Shown piece after piece: positions 16,866 to 25,536 of a stretch of 64,000 nt of DNA. The stretch lies in the NCBI GenBank assembly GCA_046306335.1, contig JBKDXM010000101.1, positions 1-64,000 on the forward strand. Reading direction: 5' to 3'. The first letter of the stretch is position 1, and every line of letters starts with the position of its first letter. The DNA comes from UBA2386 sp046306335 (GTDB lineage Bacteria; Planctomycetota; UBA1135; UBA2386). The position numbers and the translations under genes were made by a program. The notes under the pieces are model-generated. The model was not told where the DNA came from. It did no database searches and saw only the letters and a program-made list of their open reading frames with translations.

Positions 16866-18698
16866 ATGGCCTCCGTACCGACGACCTTTCCAGCGCTCCT
16901 GCGCGACGTCGTGGCACCGCGCGGTGCGGCGACCTTCCTGCCGCGGCGGCGTGCGAGCGACCCCCGTCCCGTCGCGTTCGGCGAACTGGCGCGCGACGTC
17001 GACGCGCTGGCCGCGGCGCTGCTGGGCGGTGGCGCCGGCAGCAACGTGCGCCGCGGCGACCGCGTCGGCGTGATCGCCGAGAACCGCTACGAGTGGCTGC
17101 TGGTCGACCAGGCGCTCGCGAGCCTCGGCGCGGTCAGCGTCCCGCGCGGCGTCGACACCACGCCGAAGGAACTGCAGTTCCTGCTGCGCCACAGCGGCTG
17201 CTCGCTGGCGTTCGCCGACGACGACCGCGTCGCGCGCGAGTTGCTGGCGCTGCGCGGCGAACTGCCGGCGCTGCGCGGCGTCGTCGTCATGCAGGACCGC
17301 ACCGAGGTCGCGGGCGCGCAGGCGCTCGGCGACCTGCTGCGCGCCGGCGCGGCGGCGGCGAACACGGGCGCCGGCGAACTCGCCGCCGCGCGCGCCGCGG
17401 TGACGCCCGACGACCTGCTGACCATCGTCTACACCAGCGGCACGACGGCGGAACCCAAGGGCGTGATGCTCAGCCACCGCAACGTGCTGACCAACGTCGC
17501 GGTGGTCACCGAGGTGCTGCACGTCACCGCCGCGGACAGCTTCCTGTCGGTGCTGCCGGCGTGGCACATGTACGAGCGCATCATGGACTACCTCGCGCTC
17601 GCGACGGGCGCGCAGCTGGTCTACACCGACCGCCGCCGCATCAAGGAAGACCTCGCCGGCGTCAAGCCGACGGTGTTCGCCGCCGTGCCGCGCATCTGGG
17701 AGATGCTGCACGACGGGCTCGTCGGCCATGCGCAGAAGCTGCCCGGCCTCAAGGGCAAGCTGCTGCGGCGGGGACTTTCGCTGTCGCGCGCGGTCGGCAG
17801 CGGCCGCGCGAACCTCGGCCAGCGCCTGGCGCACGCCGTGCTCGACCGCGTCGTGCTCGAGAAGGTGCGCGCGACGCTCGGCGGCCGCCTGCGGCTGTGC
17901 GTCAGCGGCGGCGGCGCGCTGCCGCGGCACGTCGACGAGACGATGCTGGGGCTCGGCCTGCCGCTGAAGAACGGCTACGGCCTGACCGAGACGAGCCCGG
18001 TCGCGTCGGTGCGCCTGCCGCACCAGCGCACGCCCGGCCACATCGGCCCGCCGCTGCCGCAGACGCAGATCGAAGCGCGCACCGCCGACGGCGGCCGCTG
18101 CGCCGTCGGCGCGACCGGCGTGCTGTGGATCCGCGGCCCGCAGGTCATGCGCGGCTACTACGACAACCAGAGGCGCACGGCCGAGGTGCTGACCGCCGAC
18201 GGCTGGTTCTGCTCGGGCGACCTCGGCCACGTCGACGCCGCCGGCAACGTGTGGATCACCGGCCGCGCCAAGGACACCATCGTGCTCGCCGGCGGCGAGA
18301 ACGTCGAACCGGAGCCGGTCGAGGCGGTGATCAAGACGTCGCCGTTCGTCGAGCAGGCGGTCGTGCTCGGCCAGGACCAGAAGGCGCTCGGCGCGCTGCT
18401 GGTGCCGCGGGCCGAGCGGCTGGAGCAGCAGGTCCCGCGCGCGCAGTGGGACGTCCGCGACGGCGAGGTGCACAGCCGCGAAGTGCACGCGCTGCTGCGG
18501 CGCGAGCTCGACCGCGTGCTGGTGCGCGACAACGGCATCCGGCCATGCGATCGCGTGGCGCAGTTCCGCGTGCTCGCCGAGCCGATGACGCCGGAGAACG
18601 GGCTGCTGACGCAGACGCTGAAGGTGCGCCGCCACGTCGTCGTCGAGCGCTTCGCGCCGCTGCTGGCGGCGATGTTCGCCGGCCACCGCGGCGACTGA
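16866..18698 (+). CDS. Long-chain fatty acid--CoA ligase (AMP-forming)
   Basis: 610 aa, the usual size for FAA1/FadD-type ligases. Activates fatty acids to acyl-AMP and then acyl-CoA. The ATP-binding motif YTSGTTAEPKG is at about 189-199, the adenylate motif GYGLTETSP near 370, and the hinge region SGDLGHVDAAGNVWITGR near 450-467. The C-terminal Lys region (LLTQTLKVRR) is near 590. The start at 16866 gives a clean N-terminus (MASVPTTFPALL); an upstream in-frame start at 16788 would add unlike sequence. It converges on thiD. Confidence 0.93.
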   Translation: MASVPTTFPALLRDVVAPRGAATFLPRRRASDPRPVAFGELARDVDALAAALLGGGAGSNVRRGDRVGVIAENRYEWLLVDQALASLGAVSVPRGVDTTPKELQFLLRHSGCSLAFADDDRVARELLALRGELPALRGVVVMQDRTEVAGAQALGDLLRAGAAAANTGAGELAAARAAVTPDDLLTIVYTSGTTAEPKGVMLSHRNVLTNVAVVTEVLHVTAADSFLSVLPAWHMYERIMDYLALATGAQLVYTDRRRIKEDLAGVKPTVFAAVPRIWEMLHDGLVGHAQKLPGLKGKLLRRGLSLSRAVGSGRANLGQRLAHAVLDRVVLEKVRATLGGRLRLCVSGGGALPRHVDETMLGLGLPLKNGYGLTETSPVASVRLPHQRTPGHIGPPLPQTQIEARTADGGRCAVGATGVLWIRGPQVMRGYYDNQRRTAEVLTADGWFCSGDLGHVDAAGNVWITGRAKDTIVLAGGENVEPEPVEAVIKTSPFVEQAVVLGQDQKALGALLVPRAERLEQQVPRAQWDVRDGEVHSREVHALLRRELDRVLVRDNGIRPCDRVAQFRVLAEPMTPENGLLTQTLKVRRHVVVERFAPLLAAMFAGHRGD

Positions 18699-18763
18699 CG
18701 CCGCAGCCGCAGGCCAGCCCTGGCGCGTGCTGCCGGGGACGCGGAACCCGCCGCCGCTGGCGC

Positions 18764-19567
18764 TCAGGCCGGCGGCTGCATGCCAGCCATCGGCAACGGT
18801 CGCGGCAGGCCATCGGCGGGCGCTGGCCCGAGCGCACGCAGGAGGCCGGCGAGCCAGTCGCCGGCGGCGCCGCACGCGGCGGCGAGGTCGGCACCGGCCG
18901 CCAACCGCGCCGCGATCGCCGACGCCAGCGCGCAGCCGGTGCCGCGCACCGGGCCGCACGCCAACCGGGGTCGGCGGAACGCCCGTTCGCCGGCGGCGGT
19001 CGCCAGCACGTCGACGCACTCCGGTCCATCGTCGTGGCCGCCCTTGTGCAGCACGGCGCGCACGCCACCGGCGAGCGCGGCGCGGCGGTCGCCGCCGAAC
19101 AGCGCCGCGAGTTCGGGCGTGTTGGGCGTCAACAGCGCAGCGCGCGGCGCGAGGCCCTCGCGGTAGGCGGCGACGAGGTCGGCCGCCGCGGCGTAGCCGC
19201 CGGCGGTCGCCGACAGCACCGGATCGACGACGACCGGCACGTCGCGCGGCAGCGCGGCGACGGCAGCGGCGACCGCGCGCACGTTCGCGGCATCGCCGGC
19301 GAGGCCGACCTTGACGGCGTGCACCGGACCGTCGTCGAGCACGGCGTCGAGCGCCGCACGCCAGCGCGCGGGCGCGACCGGATCGCAGCCCCGGAAGCCG
19401 CGGCGGTTCTGTGCGGTCAACGCCAGCACGATCGGCAGCGCGTGCGCGCCGTGCGCCGCGACGACGAGGGCGTCGAGCGTGATGCCCGCGCCGCCGGACG
19501 GATCGACGCCGCCGAGCACGAGGACGCGCCGCGGTGAGTCGGCTGCGGAGTCAGCGGAGACGGCCAT
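18764..19567 (-). CDS. thiD: Hydroxymethylpyrimidine/phosphomethylpyrimidine kinase
   Basis: 267 aa, typical for ThiD. Phosphorylates HMP and HMP-P for thiamine synthesis. The PfkB/ribokinase-like fold shows the N-terminal GGVDPSGGAGITLD substrate and glycine motif (about 19-32), VDPVLSATAGG (about 107-117), LTPNTPELAALFG and the C-terminal anion-hole motif GPVRGTGCALASA (about 214-226) with the catalytic Cys/Gly region. No other thi genes are nearby. It lies 80 bp downstream of the DHH gene on the same strand. Confidence 0.9.
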   Translation of the reverse strand: MAVSADSAADSPRRVLVLGGVDPSGGAGITLDALVVAAHGAHALPIVLALTAQNRRGFRGCDPVAPARWRAALDAVLDDGPVHAVKVGLAGDAANVRAVAAAVAALPRDVPVVVDPVLSATAGGYAAAADLVAAYREGLAPRAALLTPNTPELAALFGGDRRAALAGGVRAVLHKGGHDDGPECVDVLATAAGERAFRRPRLACGPVRGTGCALASAIAARLAAGADLAAACGAAGDWLAGLLRALGPAPADGLPRPLPMAGMQPPA

Positions 19568-19647
19568 GGCGGGCCCGGCAGCATACCGACGCGCGCGGCC
19601 GCGCCCCGCCTGCGTCAGCGCCCGAGCGCCCGTCGTTTCGCGGGCCT

Positions 19648-20748
19648 TCAGTCGTCGCGGTCGCCGAGGATCGTCGCATTGGCGCCGGCGACCCCGAAGG
19701 CGGCGAGCACGTTGCGTTCGAGCCGCCGCTCCAGCCGCCGCAGCGTGCGCGTGTCGGGCGCATCGAGCGGCACCGCGCCGCCGGCGACCGAACCGTGGCC
19801 GCCGCACGAGCCGCCTTCGCCTTCGAGCGCGGCGCGGATCAGGCTCCACGCTTCCGTGCCGGGCTCGGTGCGCACCGACACGTGGTACAGCGGGCCGACG
19901 AGGCCGCCGCAGAACACCGCGCGCACGCCTTCCATGCGCAGCAGCATGTCGGCGACCTCGGCGACCATCTCGGCACTGGCGGTGCGCCCGAGCGAGCACA
20001 GCGTCAGGCCGTCGTAGAGGCGCACCTTGCCGAGCGCTTGCTTGAGCGCCTCGTAGTAGCGCACGGGCAACCGCGGGTTGGTGATCGCCGCCAGCTTCTG
20101 GCGGTCGATGCTGGGCGACAGGTAGTCCCAGACCGCGAGGTCGAGCGGGCTGACGTTGCGCGACAGGTCGGCGGTGTCGGTGCGGATGCCGTAGGCCAGC
20201 GCCGTCGCCGCCTGCGGCGAGACCTCGACGCCGGCTTCCATCAGGTAGCTGGCGACGATCGAACTGGTCGCCCCGATGTCGGTGCGCACGTCGTGGAACG
20301 GGTAGGTCGTCGACGGCGCCTGCGCATCGGCGCAGACGTGGTGGTCGATGACGATGTCGACGTGCGCGCCGGTCGGCACGTTGGTGTGGCCGAAGCCGGG
20401 CTGGGTGTCGACCAGCGCCACGCAGTCGAAGTCCGCCAGCCGCAGGTTCTCGACGCGGTCGAGTTCGAGGCCGAGTTCGCGCACCATCGCCTGGTTCTCG
20501 GCGCGCAGGATCTTGCCGGCGATCGCCAGCCGGCCGGGCACCCCGGCGACGACGCGCGCGAATTCCTGCAGGCCGATGGCCCCACCGAGCGAGTCCGGGT
20601 CGGGGTTGTTGTGCGTCAGCACCAGGAGCCGTTTGCGCCCGCGCAGCAGATCGCGCAGGGCCCCCGCCCGGCCACCATGGGCGGGGCGGTTGGTCGGCTT
20701 GGCCAGCGGGGAGGGATGCATACGCGGTGGAGTGGTTCCTGCGGTCAT
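19648..20748 (-). CDS. DHH-family phosphoesterase (NrnA/RecJ-like)
   Basis: 366 aa. The DHH domain shows THNNPDPDSLGGAIGL at about 45-60 (metal-binding Asp residues) and IDHHVCAD at 134-141; the C-terminal DHHA1 domain ends with GGSCGGHGSVAGGAV, the GGGH-type motif. Relatives include NrnA-type oligoribonuclease/pAp phosphatase and bacterial exopolyphosphatase-like proteins; the substrate is a short oligonucleotide or phosphoester (family knowledge). The ATG at 20748 is used; a second in-frame Met at 20721 would shorten it by 9 residues and is equally possible. It follows the TIM-barrel gene by 43 bp. Confidence 0.87.
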   Translation of the reverse strand: MTAGTTPPRMHPSPLAKPTNRPAHGGRAGALRDLLRGRKRLLVLTHNNPDPDSLGGAIGLQEFARVVAGVPGRLAIAGKILRAENQAMVRELGLELDRVENLRLADFDCVALVDTQPGFGHTNVPTGAHVDIVIDHHVCADAQAPSTTYPFHDVRTDIGATSSIVASYLMEAGVEVSPQAATALAYGIRTDTADLSRNVSPLDLAVWDYLSPSIDRQKLAAITNPRLPVRYYEALKQALGKVRLYDGLTLCSLGRTASAEMVAEVADMLLRMEGVRAVFCGGLVGPLYHVSVRTEPGTEAWSLIRAALEGEGGSCGGHGSVAGGAVPLDAPDTRTLRRLERRLERNVLAAFGVAGANATILGDRDD

Positions 20749-20791
20749 TAGGCTACCGCTGGCATCGGTTCGTCGCCGCCGCCCCCTGCAA

Positions 20792-21685
20792 CTACAGGCC
20801 GTGCTTGTCCAAGCACGAGTGCACGCCGGGCAGTTCGCTCGCTGGCACCGCGACATCCAGCTCGACGACGACCGGCAGCGGCGGCCCGGACTTGGGCGCG
20901 TAGCCGGCCAGCATGCCGTAGTCGACGCCCCCCGCCCCCGGCGGCAGGTACAGGCCGTCGGGACCAGCATCACCTAACGTCATTCCGCGCAGTCGGTTAC
21001 CGAATTCTTCGAGCCACTCGCCCTGGGCTTCGAGGCCAACTTGTTGGCGGCGCGCCGCAAGGCCGGCGTCGTGCCAGAAGAACAGCCGTTGGTGCGCAAG
21101 GTCGTCGAAGACGTCGCGCAGAACGGCGACGTCCGCGACCGACCGCAGGCTGCGACCCTGGGTCAGGCAAAATGCCACATCCGGGAAGGCACGGACGAGC
21201 CCGAACAGTTCGCGGCAGACCCGGTCGACCGCCGCGTTGCGCCCGACCTTGCGGCGGGCCAGCAGGGCGTCGACCCGCTCGCGCGGCCATTGGCACTGCG
21301 GGTCGCCCAGGTCTTCCTGCTCGATCTCGCCGACCACCGGCACGACGCCGAGTTCCAACACGACCAGCGGGCAATCGACGGCGCGCCCGATCGCGACCGC
21401 GTGCTGGGCCGCGCGCACCGCCGCCTGCCGGTCGCCGTCCTTGCCGGCGGCGAAGCCGACGGTCGGCGACGGTTCGACCAGCGGATCGACGGCGCGCACG
21501 GCGCCGACGCGCGCCGGCAGGTCGGCGGCGGCGGCGGCGAGCGCCGACCAATCGACGGCGCGCGGCCCGGGCGATGCGGCGAGGCCGGCGAAGCGCCCTT
21601 CGAGGGCGCGGATCCAGAGTTGCCGCGGGTCGTGCGGGCCGTGGACGGTGGCCCAAGCGGAAGCGAGGAATCTCTGCACGCGCAT
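20792..21685 (-). CDS. Sugar phosphate isomerase/epimerase-like TIM-barrel protein
   Basis: 297 aa. The pattern is that of AP-endonuclease-2/xylose-isomerase-type TIM barrels: TVGFAAGKDGDRQAAVRAAQHAVAIGRAV (parts), PLVVLELGVVP at strand ends, ALLARRKVGRNAAVDRVCRELFGLVRAFPDV, and FFWHDAGLA near 225. Metal ligands cannot be assigned with certainty, and the barrel looks shortened, so the activity is unclear. A cytosolic protein without signal peptide. First gene of a leftward group with the DHH phosphoesterase and thiD. Confidence 0.7.
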   Translation of the reverse strand: MRVQRFLASAWATVHGPHDPRQLWIRALEGRFAGLAASPGPRAVDWSALAAAAADLPARVGAVRAVDPLVEPSPTVGFAAGKDGDRQAAVRAAQHAVAIGRAVDCPLVVLELGVVPVVGEIEQEDLGDPQCQWPRERVDALLARRKVGRNAAVDRVCRELFGLVRAFPDVAFCLTQGRSLRSVADVAVLRDVFDDLAHQRLFFWHDAGLAARRQQVGLEAQGEWLEEFGNRLRGMTLGDAGPDGLYLPPGAGGVDYGMLAGYAPKSGPPLPVVVELDVAVPASELPGVHSCLDKHGL

Positions 21686-21767
21686 GCGACTTCGTTCTAG
21701 GGCGAACACGGCGGCGATACGATGCCGACGTTCGATCCTTGGTCGTTGTAGCGGAGCACCCCCACCG

Positions 21768-23216
21768 ATGCACATTCGCCTCGCCGTCCCCATGTCGCTG
21801 TTGCTGCTGGGCCTCGTCGGCTGCCGTGCGCAGGAGGAGCGCAAGGCGCTGCAGAACTCGGTGACGCGGCTCGAACAGCGCCTCAACAGGCTCGACGAAG
21901 CGCTGCGTGCGCAGAAGGAAACGAACGAAGTCGAGCGCGCCCAAGCCGCGGACAAGGCGCAGCACCTGCAGCGCGCCGCCGAGGAGGCGAAGAAGCTCGC
22001 CGCCATCGCCGCCGCCGAGGCCGAACAGCGCGCCGCCGAGAAGGTCGCGCAGGCGAAGAAGGCCGCCGCCGGCACCGAACAGGACCTCGCCAAGACGCGC
22101 GCCAAGCTGGCGGAGTTCGAGCAGCGGCTCGTCTCGCAGCAGCAGGAGATGGAAGCGCGGCTGCGCGACGCCGCGCGCAAGCAGGAAGAAGGCGAACGGG
22201 CGCAGCAGGAGATGCGCAAGGCGATGGAGCAGGCGCGGCGCGAGGCCGAGGAAGCGCGGCGCGGCGTCGAGCAGGCGCAGCGCGGCGCCGACGAGGCCCG
22301 CCGCGGCATGGAGCGGGCCAGCCGCGAGGCCGACGAACTGCGGCAAGCGCTCGCCCGCCGCGAGCAGGAGGGCGACCGGCGCGACGGCGAGCGCATGGCC
22401 GCGGTCGAGCGGCTCGCCGCCGAGCGCCGCGAGATCGAACAGCTGCGCGCCGCGATCCAGGCGGACATCGCACGCAGCAAGCAGGACCCCAAGCCCCGCG
22501 ACGGCAAGGTGGAGGTCGCGCCGGCGCGGCTCGAACGCCTGACCGACGAGATGGCGAAGCTGCGCGAAGAGAACGCCCAGCTGAAGAACGCCATCGGCGA
22601 CCTCAAGCGGGCGTTGGCCGAGCGGGCGACGTCGTTCGTCGACAGCGACGGCGACGGCCTGCCCGACCGCCGCAAGGCCGCGGCCCCGGCGGCGGAGCGC
22701 GGCCGCGTGGCGACCCTCGACGACGTCACGCCGCCGGCGACGCCAGCAGGCGCGCCGAAGGCGATCGCGCTGCCGCTGCCGGGCGGTGGATCGATCACGA
22801 TCGAGAACGAGCACTGCGAAGTGCACATCCACATCCACGGCGACGGCGCGCGCATGCAGACGACGCCGACGCCGGCCCCGACGCCAGCCGGCGGCGCGCC
22901 GCGGACCTTGCGCGCCATCGAAGTGGCGCCACCGCCGGCCGCAGCGCCCGGTGACGCGCCGCCGACGGGCGCCGGGGCGCGCAAGGTCGGCGGCGCGCCG
23001 GCCGCCGAGCCCGCGCCACCGGCCGCCGAGCCGCCGCCCGTGCCGCCGAAGCCCGCCGGCGGTGACGGCGACGAACCCGCCGCCAAGCCGCCGGCGCGCG
23101 GCAAGGCGAAGGCGCCAACCAAGGAGCCGACGCCGGCCGGGGGCACGATCGACACCGCGCCGACGCGCGACGAAGTGCTGGAGTACGTGCTCGGCCTGCT
23201 GCTGGCGACGGCCTGA
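21768..23216 (+). CDS. Coiled-coil lipoprotein
   Basis: 482 aa. Lipoprotein signal with lipobox LVGC (C19). Residues about 23-285 form a long, nearly continuous coiled coil rich in Ala, Glu, Arg and Gln with periodic RRGxExA and EARRG units. Then DSDGDGLPDRR (about 289-299), a thrombospondin-type-3-like Ca-binding motif, and EHCEVHIHIHGDG (about 342-354), a short His-rich strand. The last 120 residues are Pro/Ala-rich, ending in an amphipathic helix. Probably a periplasmic spacer or structural protein linking outer membrane and wall. Function unknown. Its stop is 2 bp from the convergent sigma gene's stop. Confidence 0.83.
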   Translation: MHIRLAVPMSLLLLGLVGCRAQEERKALQNSVTRLEQRLNRLDEALRAQKETNEVERAQAADKAQHLQRAAEEAKKLAAIAAAEAEQRAAEKVAQAKKAAAGTEQDLAKTRAKLAEFEQRLVSQQQEMEARLRDAARKQEEGERAQQEMRKAMEQARREAEEARRGVEQAQRGADEARRGMERASREADELRQALARREQEGDRRDGERMAAVERLAAERREIEQLRAAIQADIARSKQDPKPRDGKVEVAPARLERLTDEMAKLREENAQLKNAIGDLKRALAERATSFVDSDGDGLPDRRKAAAPAAERGRVATLDDVTPPATPAGAPKAIALPLPGGGSITIENEHCEVHIHIHGDGARMQTTPTPAPTPAGGAPRTLRAIEVAPPPAAAPGDAPPTGAGARKVGGAPAAEPAPPAAEPPPVPPKPAGGDGDEPAAKPPARGKAKAPTKEPTPAGGTIDTAPTRDEVLEYVLGLLLATA

Positions 23217-23218
23217 CG

Positions 23219-23887
23219 TCAGCCGGATGCGCCGCCGGCGGGCTTGCCGCCGCCGTCGTCGAACGGCTGCATCAGCTCCTGCAGCCGCGTCAGCGCGCGC
23301 AGGTGCAGCGAGCGCACGGTGACCTCCTTGTCGTAGCCGAGCAGCGGCATGATCTCGGCGAAGCTCTTGCCCTGGAAGAGCCGCATCTCCAGCACGCGCT
23401 TGTGCTTGTCGCTCAACTGGTCGAGCGCCTTGCGCAGCGCGTCGTGCAGTTCGCCCAGGCGCACGAGCATGCTGTTGCGCGGGGTCTTCTCGTCGGCGAA
23501 GTGCTCGCGACCGCCGGTCTCGTCGAAGTCGCCGAGGTGCTTCTGGCGGCCGCCGCCGCGCTTCTTGGCCCGCGTCCGGCGCCACAGGTCCTTGAGCTTG
23601 CGGTCGGCGATCGTCTTCACCCAACCGGAGAACGACGCCCCGGGCTCGACCTGGAACTCGTGGATGTCGCGGAAGACCTGCAGCAGCACCTCCTGCGTCA
23701 GGTCCTCGACGCCCTTGTCGGCCGGCATGTTCGTGCCGTAGCAGGCGTCGCTGACCCACTTGACGACCTTCTCGTGCAGGTTGCTCCACGACACCTGGTC
23801 GTCGTCCGCGCCCTGCACCGCCTTGACGTAGCGCAGCGTGCTGGAGAGGTCGGCCGGCGGCACGTCCTTCGGGTCCGGAAGCGTCAT
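23219..23887 (-). CDS. ECF-like RNA polymerase sigma factor
   Basis: 222 aa. Region 2 is recognisable (VEDLTQEVLLQVFRDI at about 60-75, FSGWVKTIADRKLKDLWRR at about 86-104) and region 4 at about 150-200 (ALDQLSDKHKRVLEMRLFQGKSFAEIMPLLGY, in parts), giving the recognition helix near EVTVRSLHLRALTRL. A Lys/Arg/Gly linker (RAKKRGGGRQK) separates them. No anti-sigma gene adjoins it, so it may be regulated another way, as in the SigI-like or HxlR-independent planctomycete ECFs. Target genes unknown. Confidence 0.88.
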   Translation of the reverse strand: MTLPDPKDVPPADLSSTLRYVKAVQGADDDQVSWSNLHEKVVKWVSDACYGTNMPADKGVEDLTQEVLLQVFRDIHEFQVEPGASFSGWVKTIADRKLKDLWRRTRAKKRGGGRQKHLGDFDETGGREHFADEKTPRNSMLVRLGELHDALRKALDQLSDKHKRVLEMRLFQGKSFAEIMPLLGYDKEVTVRSLHLRALTRLQELMQPFDDGGGKPAGGASG

Positions 23888-23958
23888 CGCGGCATCCTAC
23901 CAAGGGCGCGCCGACGACGCGCTTCCGCCGCGCCGCCGGGTCGCTAGCCTGCGCAGCA

Positions 23959-25518
23959 ATGGCGGATCCGCAGCGCATCGGCATCGTCGACATGGGATCG
24001 AACGCGATCCGGTTCCTCGTCGCCGAGGCGACGGCGGGCGCGATCGCGGTGCTGGAGAGCCATCGGCTCGCCGTGCGGCTCGGCCACGACGTCTTCCACA
24101 CCGGGCAGATCCCGGAGCCGACCATCGGCGAGGTCGTCGACGCCTTCCGGCGCTTTCGCGCGACGTGCGACCGCCACGGCGTGCAGCGCATGCGCGCGAT
24201 CGCGACGTCGGCGATGCGCGACGCGCGCAACCGCGACCTGCTGATCGACCGCGTGCGCGACGCGGCGAACGTCGAGATCGAGGTGATCTCCGGCACGCAG
24301 GAGGCCTACCTGCTGAAGCTCGGCGTCGAGACCAAGGTCGACCTGCGCCGCGGCCACTCGCTGCTGGTCGACGTCGGCGGCGGCTCGGTCGAGGTCGTGC
24401 ACGTCGAGGACGGCCAGGTCGTCAGCGCCGACAGCTACCGGCTCGGCGCGCTGCGCATGCTGCAGGCGCTGCGCGACCGCGAGAAGGCCGGCGACGACGG
24501 CGGCGGCGGCGACTTCGTCGAACTGCTGCAGCGCCACCTCGGCAGCCTCGACTACCGCATCGCCGACCGCCTGGAGACGCGCCGCGTCGACCGCTACGTC
24601 GCCGTCGGCGGCAACGTCGAGAGCCTCGCCGACCTCGTCGCCGCGCGTGTGCCGGCGCGCCGCGCCGACGGCGTCGAGTCGCACGCGCGCGCCGACCTGC
24701 ACGCCGAGGTGATGGACCTCGCGGCGATGCCGGTGGCCGAGCGCATCGAGCGGCGCGGGCTCAAGCCCGACCGCGCCGACACCATCGTGCCGGCCGGCAT
24801 CGTCTACACGCACCTCGGCGAACTGGCCGGCGCCGAGCGCGTGCTGGTGCCGCGCGTCGGCATCAAGGACGGGCTGCTGGCGGAGTGCCTGCAGGGCCAC
24901 CTGGAGTCGTTCGCCGCCGAGGACCACGTCGACGTCGTGCTGTCGTCGTGCCGCGCGATGGGCCGGCGCTTCCACTTCGAAGGCAACCACGCCGAGACCG
25001 TGTGCACGCTGGCGCGGCAGCTGTTCGACCAGACGCGCGAACTGCACGGCCTCGGCGGCCGCGCGCGCGTGCTGCTGGAGGCCGCGGCGCTGCTGCACGA
25101 CGTCGGCGTCGCCGTCAACAACGACGGCCACCACAAGCACTCGCAGTACCTGATCGCGTCGAGCGATCTCGTCGGCCTGTCCGACGAGGAGCGGCGCATC
25201 GTCGGGATGCTGGCGCGCTACCACCGCAAGGCGCCGCCGCAGCGCGAGCACGAGGACTTCATGCAACTGCGGCGCAAGGACCGCACGCTGGTCGAGCGCC
25301 TGACCGCGATCCTGCGCCTCGCCGATGCGCTCGACCGTCAGCACGCGGCGGCGGTGCGCGGCGTCAGCGTGAAGATCCGTGAAGACCGCGTGGAGCTTCG
25401 CCCCATCCTGGCCGGCGGCGACCGCACCCGCTTGACGCTGGAGGCGCGCGCGGTGGAAGAGAAGGGCGCGTGGTTCGCGGAGCTGTTCGGCCGCCGGCCG
25501 GAGTTGCTCGCGCCGTGA
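23959..25518 (+). CDS. Ppx/GppA-type phosphatase with C-terminal HD domain
   Basis: 519 aa. The ASKHA-fold phosphatase spans about 5-305: GIVDMGSNAIRFLV (phosphate loop), AIATSAMRDARNR, VISGTQEAYL, LLVDVGGGSVEV and AVGGNVESLA. A C-terminal HD-type domain follows from about 335 (AALLHDVGVAVNNDGHHKHSQYLI), matching long Ppx/GppA proteins. The activity is hydrolysis of polyphosphate ends or pppGpp; these cannot be told apart by sequence alone. The next gene, 18 bp downstream, is CYTH-CHAD, which strongly suggests a polyphosphate theme. Confidence 0.93.
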   Translation: MADPQRIGIVDMGSNAIRFLVAEATAGAIAVLESHRLAVRLGHDVFHTGQIPEPTIGEVVDAFRRFRATCDRHGVQRMRAIATSAMRDARNRDLLIDRVRDAANVEIEVISGTQEAYLLKLGVETKVDLRRGHSLLVDVGGGSVEVVHVEDGQVVSADSYRLGALRMLQALRDREKAGDDGGGGDFVELLQRHLGSLDYRIADRLETRRVDRYVAVGGNVESLADLVAARVPARRADGVESHARADLHAEVMDLAAMPVAERIERRGLKPDRADTIVPAGIVYTHLGELAGAERVLVPRVGIKDGLLAECLQGHLESFAAEDHVDVVLSSCRAMGRRFHFEGNHAETVCTLARQLFDQTRELHGLGGRARVLLEAAALLHDVGVAVNNDGHHKHSQYLIASSDLVGLSDEERRIVGMLARYHRKAPPQREHEDFMQLRRKDRTLVERLTAILRLADALDRQHAAAVRGVSVKIREDRVELRPILAGGDRTRLTLEARAVEEKGAWFAELFGRRPELLAP

Positions 25519-25536
25519 CGCCCTCGACCTGACGCC

